Below are positions 5,996 to 8,352 of a stretch of 8,352 nt of DNA, one piece after another. The stretch is from Cyanobacteria bacterium UBA11370 (GTDB lineage Bacteria > Cyanobacteriota > Cyanobacteriia > Cyanobacteriales > Coleofasciculaceae): assembly GCA_003486645.1 (NCBI GenBank), contig DNGI01000281.1:1-8352 (forward strand). The letters run 5' to 3'. Positions within the stretch are counted from its first letter, which is position 1, and each line of letters opens with the position of its first letter. A program made the translations under genes and the position numbers. The notes beneath the pieces were generated by a model. The model was not told the DNA's origin and did no database searches. It saw only the letters and a list, made by a program, of their open reading frames with translations.

Positions 5996-6898
5996 TTATT
6001 TCGGTGAACTCCTAGAACCGGAAACCGGATCGATAACCTCCAAGCGTCGGGTAATCGTCGTCATTCCCTCATTGCTAATTAACACTGCTGAAATCCAGCG
6101 ATTCTCGGCTCGGATCGGAGCTTTACCCAACTTAAAAATACCACCGGCTGGCAATAATTCTAGCTCAAAGTCCGTGGGCTGGCTATAGCGATCGCCTTGG
6201 ATCGGTTCTTCCACTGCTGTTCCCAATAACAAATTATCCCCTAACGGTTCCTCAACAATCACATCAAAAGCAAACTGCTGACCGATACGCACTTGTTCGG
6301 GTAAATTGACTTGTACCTTGGGTGGATTCGCACCGGATGTAATCTGAGTTTGCTCTGCTAAAATTTCCGAGTAAACGATTTTGTTGTCTTCGTAGCGTTG
6401 GCGCGATCGCAATTTCGATTCCAGTTGCCAGTTTCCGCTTTCTCCTGGCTGGGTTCCCGTAATATACGTCACCGTTTCCGCTACAATCGCATTCCCTTCA
6501 TTTTCCCAAGACTGGAGTTCCGTGCGGTAACTTAACTGAGGATAGCGTTCCCACAATTGCTGTAATCCTTGTTCCATTGTGGCACGAGTTAAGCCATCAG
6601 AATTTTTAAACTCAGCACTATAAAATTGCGCGAGGTTTTCAATATTGTGGCTATTGGCAGCGGCATCAATTTGTGCGAGAGTTTCTTTGAGTTGGGGTGG
6701 TGCAGTTTGTGGACTTTCCGCCTTCACCGCCATAACCCATCCTGCGGTTAAACCGACGGTTAATAAGAAAAATACTGACCGATTGAGGGAAAATGATTTA
6801 GCTTTGGCAGTCAGAGACTGGGAGAGTCGTGGCAATAAATTTACCGGATTTGGCATTTTGGCAATCGTAGGAAATAGTTTAATGGAAGGAATTGGCAT
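5996..6898 (-). CDS. exported NTF2/SnoaL-like domain protein
   Basis: This is a protein of up to 300 residues with a hydrophobic segment at 42-57 (VFFLLTVGLTAGWVMA) after a basic stretch, followed by VKA|ES. That looks like a Sec signal peptide with cleavage near residue 60, although a retained membrane anchor is possible. Residues about 68-186 resemble the SnoaL/NTF2-like fold (KETLAQIDAAANSHNIENLAQFYSAEF, then TRATMEQGLQQLWERYP and a run of beta strands). Residues about 192-292 form a beta-rich, Ig-like C-terminal domain (PPKVQVNLPEQVRIGQQFAFDVIVEEP). I see no catalytic signature, and the function is unknown; a periplasmic or envelope role is inferred from the signal sequence. The ATG at 6898 has a weak AAGAAG upstream. 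An ATG at residue 15 (6856) would give a more normal signal-peptide length. The gene is divergent from murG. Confidence 0.75.
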   Translation of the reverse strand: MPIPSIKLFPTIAKMPNPVNLLPRLSQSLTAKAKSFSLNRSVFFLLTVGLTAGWVMAVKAESPQTAPPQLKETLAQIDAAANSHNIENLAQFYSAEFKNSDGLTRATMEQGLQQLWERYPQLSYRTELQSWENEGNAIVAETVTYITGTQPGESGNWQLESKLRSRQRYEDNKIVYSEILAEQTQITSGANPPKVQVNLPEQVRIGQQFAFDVIVEEPLGDNLLLGTAVEEPIQGDRYSQPTDFELELLPAGGIFKLGKAPIRAENRWISAVLISNEGMTTITRRLEVIDPVSGSRSSPK

Positions 6899-6981
6899 TA
6901 GACTTCTTGGTTTTATTCAGGAATCAGGAACGAAGAACCAGGAACACAGAATACTACAACCGAACATTTGCAAGAGGTCTA

Positions 6982-7011
6982 TTGAAATTTTGCCAGCTAA
7001 AATGCTATATT
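6982..7011 (+). promoter_or_regulatory. candidate murG promoter
   Basis: TTGAAA (6982-6987) and TATATT (7006-7011) are separated by 18 bases, a good match to a sigma70-type promoter. Transcription would start near 7018, giving a leader of about 60 bases to the TTG start of murG. It lies in the 180-bp divergent spacer, so the same region should also carry the promoter of the minus-strand NTF2-like gene, which I could not place. Confidence 0.4.
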
Positions 7012-7062
7012 CGCCAATTCACTACCGATTCTCGATTTTAGCGCTTGAGTGGAGTTGCTTGT

Positions 7063-7068
7063 AGGAGG
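7063..7068 (+). promoter_or_regulatory. ribosome binding site setting the murG start
   Basis: AGGAGG is a full anti-16S match and lies ten bases before the TTG at 7079. An in-frame GTG lies upstream at 7049, but its reading would run through this site. The site therefore favours the TTG as the true start. Confidence 0.75.
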
Positions 7069-7078
7069 GAGAGATACC

Positions 7079-8149
7079 TTGGCTGATAAACAAATTCGCT
7101 TGCTGATTGCCGCCAGTGGCACCGGGGGGCATTTATTTCCCGCGATCGCTTTAGCCCAGCAGTTACCAGATTACACAATTGAGTGGCTGGGTGTCCCGGA
7201 TCGGGTGGAAAAATCCCTCATCCCCAGTCAGTATCCCTTGCACACGATAGCGGTTGAAGGGTTTCAACAACGCTTTGGTTTGGGTACAATCCGGATTCTC
7301 GCACGCTTGGTGGGTTCGATTCAAAAGGTGCGACAATTACTCAAAACGGGTCAATTTGATGGGGTTTTTACCACTGGCGGTTATATTGCAGGACCGGCAA
7401 TTATCGCCGCACGGTTGCAAGGGTTGCCTGTTATTTTACACGAATCTAACGCAATTCCTGGTAAAGTTACGCGCTGGTTTAGTCCCTGGTGTGATACGGT
7501 AGCGTTAGGATTTGAGTCGGCCTCTAAGTACCTACCGAAAGCGAAAACTCTAACCGTTGGTACACCCGTGCGTTCTAGTTTTCAAGAACCTCAGACGCTT
7601 GAGTTACCCATTCCTGACGATGTGCCTCTCATTGTAGTCGTTGGGGGTTCTCAAGGTGCAGTGGCAGTGAATCAACTCGTGCGGGAATGTGCCTCTGCGT
7701 GGTTTGATGCGGGAGCATGGATGGTTCATTTAACTGGGGAACATGACCCAGAGGCGGGAACGCTTCAACATCCTCAGTATATTCAAATGCCATTTTATCA
7801 TAATATGGCGGCGCTATTGCAACGGGCTAATTTAGCCATTAGTCGTGCGGGTTCGGGTTCGTTAACGGAATTAGCAATAACTCAAACTCCCTCAATTTTA
7901 ATTCCCTATCCTTATGCGGCGGAAGATCATCAAGCATTTAATGCGGCAAGTTTTGCGGCAACAGGTGCTGCTTTGGTATTTCGTCAGTCTGAACTAACAC
8001 CGGAATTGTTGGAAAGTAAGGTATTGTATTTATTAAAGTCGCCGGAAAGTTTGCAAAAAATGGCTCAAAAAGCTGGAACTTTAGCGATACCGGATAGTGC
8101 AGAACGTTTGGCGATGTTGGTGCGTGAGTTAGTGGAGAAAAGGAAGTAA
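7079..8149 (+). CDS. murG: MurG, lipid I N-acetylglucosaminyltransferase
   Basis: MurG transfers GlcNAc from UDP-GlcNAc to lipid I to form lipid II, the last cytoplasmic step of peptidoglycan precursor synthesis, at the inner face of the plasma membrane. From the TTG start the product is 356 residues, normal for the family. It belongs to the GT-B/GT28 fold. The N-terminal domain has the loop SGTGGHLFPAIALA (13-26, with H18 at the catalytic histidine position), TTGGYIAGP (98-106) and HESNAIPGKVTRWFS (121-135). The C-terminal UDP-GlcNAc-binding domain has GGSQGA (189-194), HLTGEHD (217-223), SRAGSGSLTELA (255-266, E264) and IPYPYAAEDHQAFNA (275-289). All signature motifs are intact. I chose TTG at 7079 because it follows AGGAGG at good spacing and gives the usual cyanobacterial N-terminus (M)ADKQIRLLIAASGTGG. 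The upstream GTG at 7049 would add ten unlikely residues. No mur or fts gene is adjacent. Confidence 0.97.
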   Translation: MADKQIRLLIAASGTGGHLFPAIALAQQLPDYTIEWLGVPDRVEKSLIPSQYPLHTIAVEGFQQRFGLGTIRILARLVGSIQKVRQLLKTGQFDGVFTTGGYIAGPAIIAARLQGLPVILHESNAIPGKVTRWFSPWCDTVALGFESASKYLPKAKTLTVGTPVRSSFQEPQTLELPIPDDVPLIVVVGGSQGAVAVNQLVRECASAWFDAGAWMVHLTGEHDPEAGTLQHPQYIQMPFYHNMAALLQRANLAISRAGSGSLTELAITQTPSILIPYPYAAEDHQAFNAASFAATGAALVFRQSELTPELLESKVLYLLKSPESLQKMAQKAGTLAIPDSAERLAMLVRELVEKRK

Positions 8150-8163
8150 GTTGATTTGGAAAT

Positions 8164-8216
8164 GGGTGTGGGGAGTGGGGAGGACAAGGGAGATAAGGGG
8201 GACAAGGGGGAAAGAA
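8164..8216. repeat. purine-rich imperfect tandem repeat
   Basis: Immediately after murG the plus strand becomes almost entirely G and A, with repeated variants of GGACAAGGG(A/G) and GATAAGGGG at about 8181-8211 and GTGGGGAG at 8168-8180. GGTGTGGGGAGT also recurs at about 8255-8266. This is the low-complexity intergenic type common in filamentous cyanobacteria. No hairpin terminator for murG is visible in it. Confidence 0.6.
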
Positions 8217-8300
8217 AGTATTACAAATGAAGGCAACTTGGTATTAAAACTCAAGGTGTGGGGAGTTTGATTTTAAGTTGTTAATTCAGATACATCTATA

Positions 8301-8350
8301 GGACTTACGCAAGTGTCACAGTTAAATCAACTTGTAGGGTGCGTCAGACC
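8301..8350. repeat. putative small inverted-repeat element at window edge
   Basis: GGACTTACGCA (8301-8311) and TGCGTCAGACC (8340-8350) form an 11-bp inverted repeat with nine matches, enclosing 28 bases. TAGGACTTACGCA and GTAGGGTGCGTCAG are strings I recall from dispersed repeats or insertion-sequence ends in cyanobacterial genomes. The window ends two bases later, so this may instead be the left edge of a longer element. No coding sequence is visible. Confidence 0.4.
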
Positions 8351-8352
8351 AA

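Noticed and set aside
6645..7064. 139-codon open frame on the plus strand running into the murG start
   Set aside because: It is antisense to the N-terminal part of the NTF2-like gene and then crosses the divergent promoter region. There is no domain signature.
7254..7502. 82-codon open frame on the plus strand within murG
   Set aside because: It is out of frame inside intact murG, with no motif.

Overview
The window looks like ordinary chromosomal DNA from a cyanobacterium, probably a filamentous, repeat-rich lineage. Seven exact copies of the HIP1 octamer GCGATCGC are present (starts near 796, 1674, 2605, 4597, 6188, 6403 and 7142). There is a stand-alone PCP_red-domain protein of the kind tied to chlorophyll synthesis, a NarL-type response regulator resembling the Ycf29/Rre1 group, and a small protein of a type I know only from cyanobacteria. 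Spacers carry pyrimidine- or purine-rich tandem tracts and short inverted-repeat elements, as is common in large filamentous cyanobacterial genomes.

Layout. Positions 1-50 are a C-rich tandem repeat. Three minus-strand genes follow: an 83-aa conserved cyanobacterial protein (73-324), a response regulator with REC and LuxR HTH domains (524-1216), and a 61-aa PCP_red-domain protein (1453-1638). A MITE-like repeat (copy A, about 1795-1914) sits between that gene and a minus-strand tRNA-Leu(GAG) at 1927-2008. Next is accC, biotin carboxylase, on the plus strand (2167-3522). It converges on a 659-aa membrane sensor histidine kinase on the minus strand (3618-5597). The 398-bp spacer 5598-5995 holds a second copy of the MITE-like repeat (copy B, 5832-5915) and a terminator for the next minus-strand gene, which encodes an exported NTF2/SnoaL-like protein (5996-6898). 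That gene diverges from murG (7079-8149, plus), which most likely starts at a TTG codon behind a strong ribosome binding site. The last 200 bp are non-coding, with purine-rich repeats and the start of a probable second inverted-repeat element.

How the genes work together. Most genes here look like single-gene units: spacers exceed about 80 bp and orientations change often. Housekeeping functions are fatty-acid synthesis (accC), peptidoglycan synthesis (murG) and translation (tRNA-Leu). The two signalling genes are on the same strand but about 2.4 kb apart, and nothing in the sequence shows that they are partners. I found no phage, CRISPR, toxin-antitoxin, transposase or biosynthetic cluster, and no convincing new multi-gene system. 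The most unusual items are the two related inverted-repeat elements with an expandable pyrimidine core, the roughly 50-residue insertion in the kinase ATP-binding domain, and the two-domain exported protein opposite murG.
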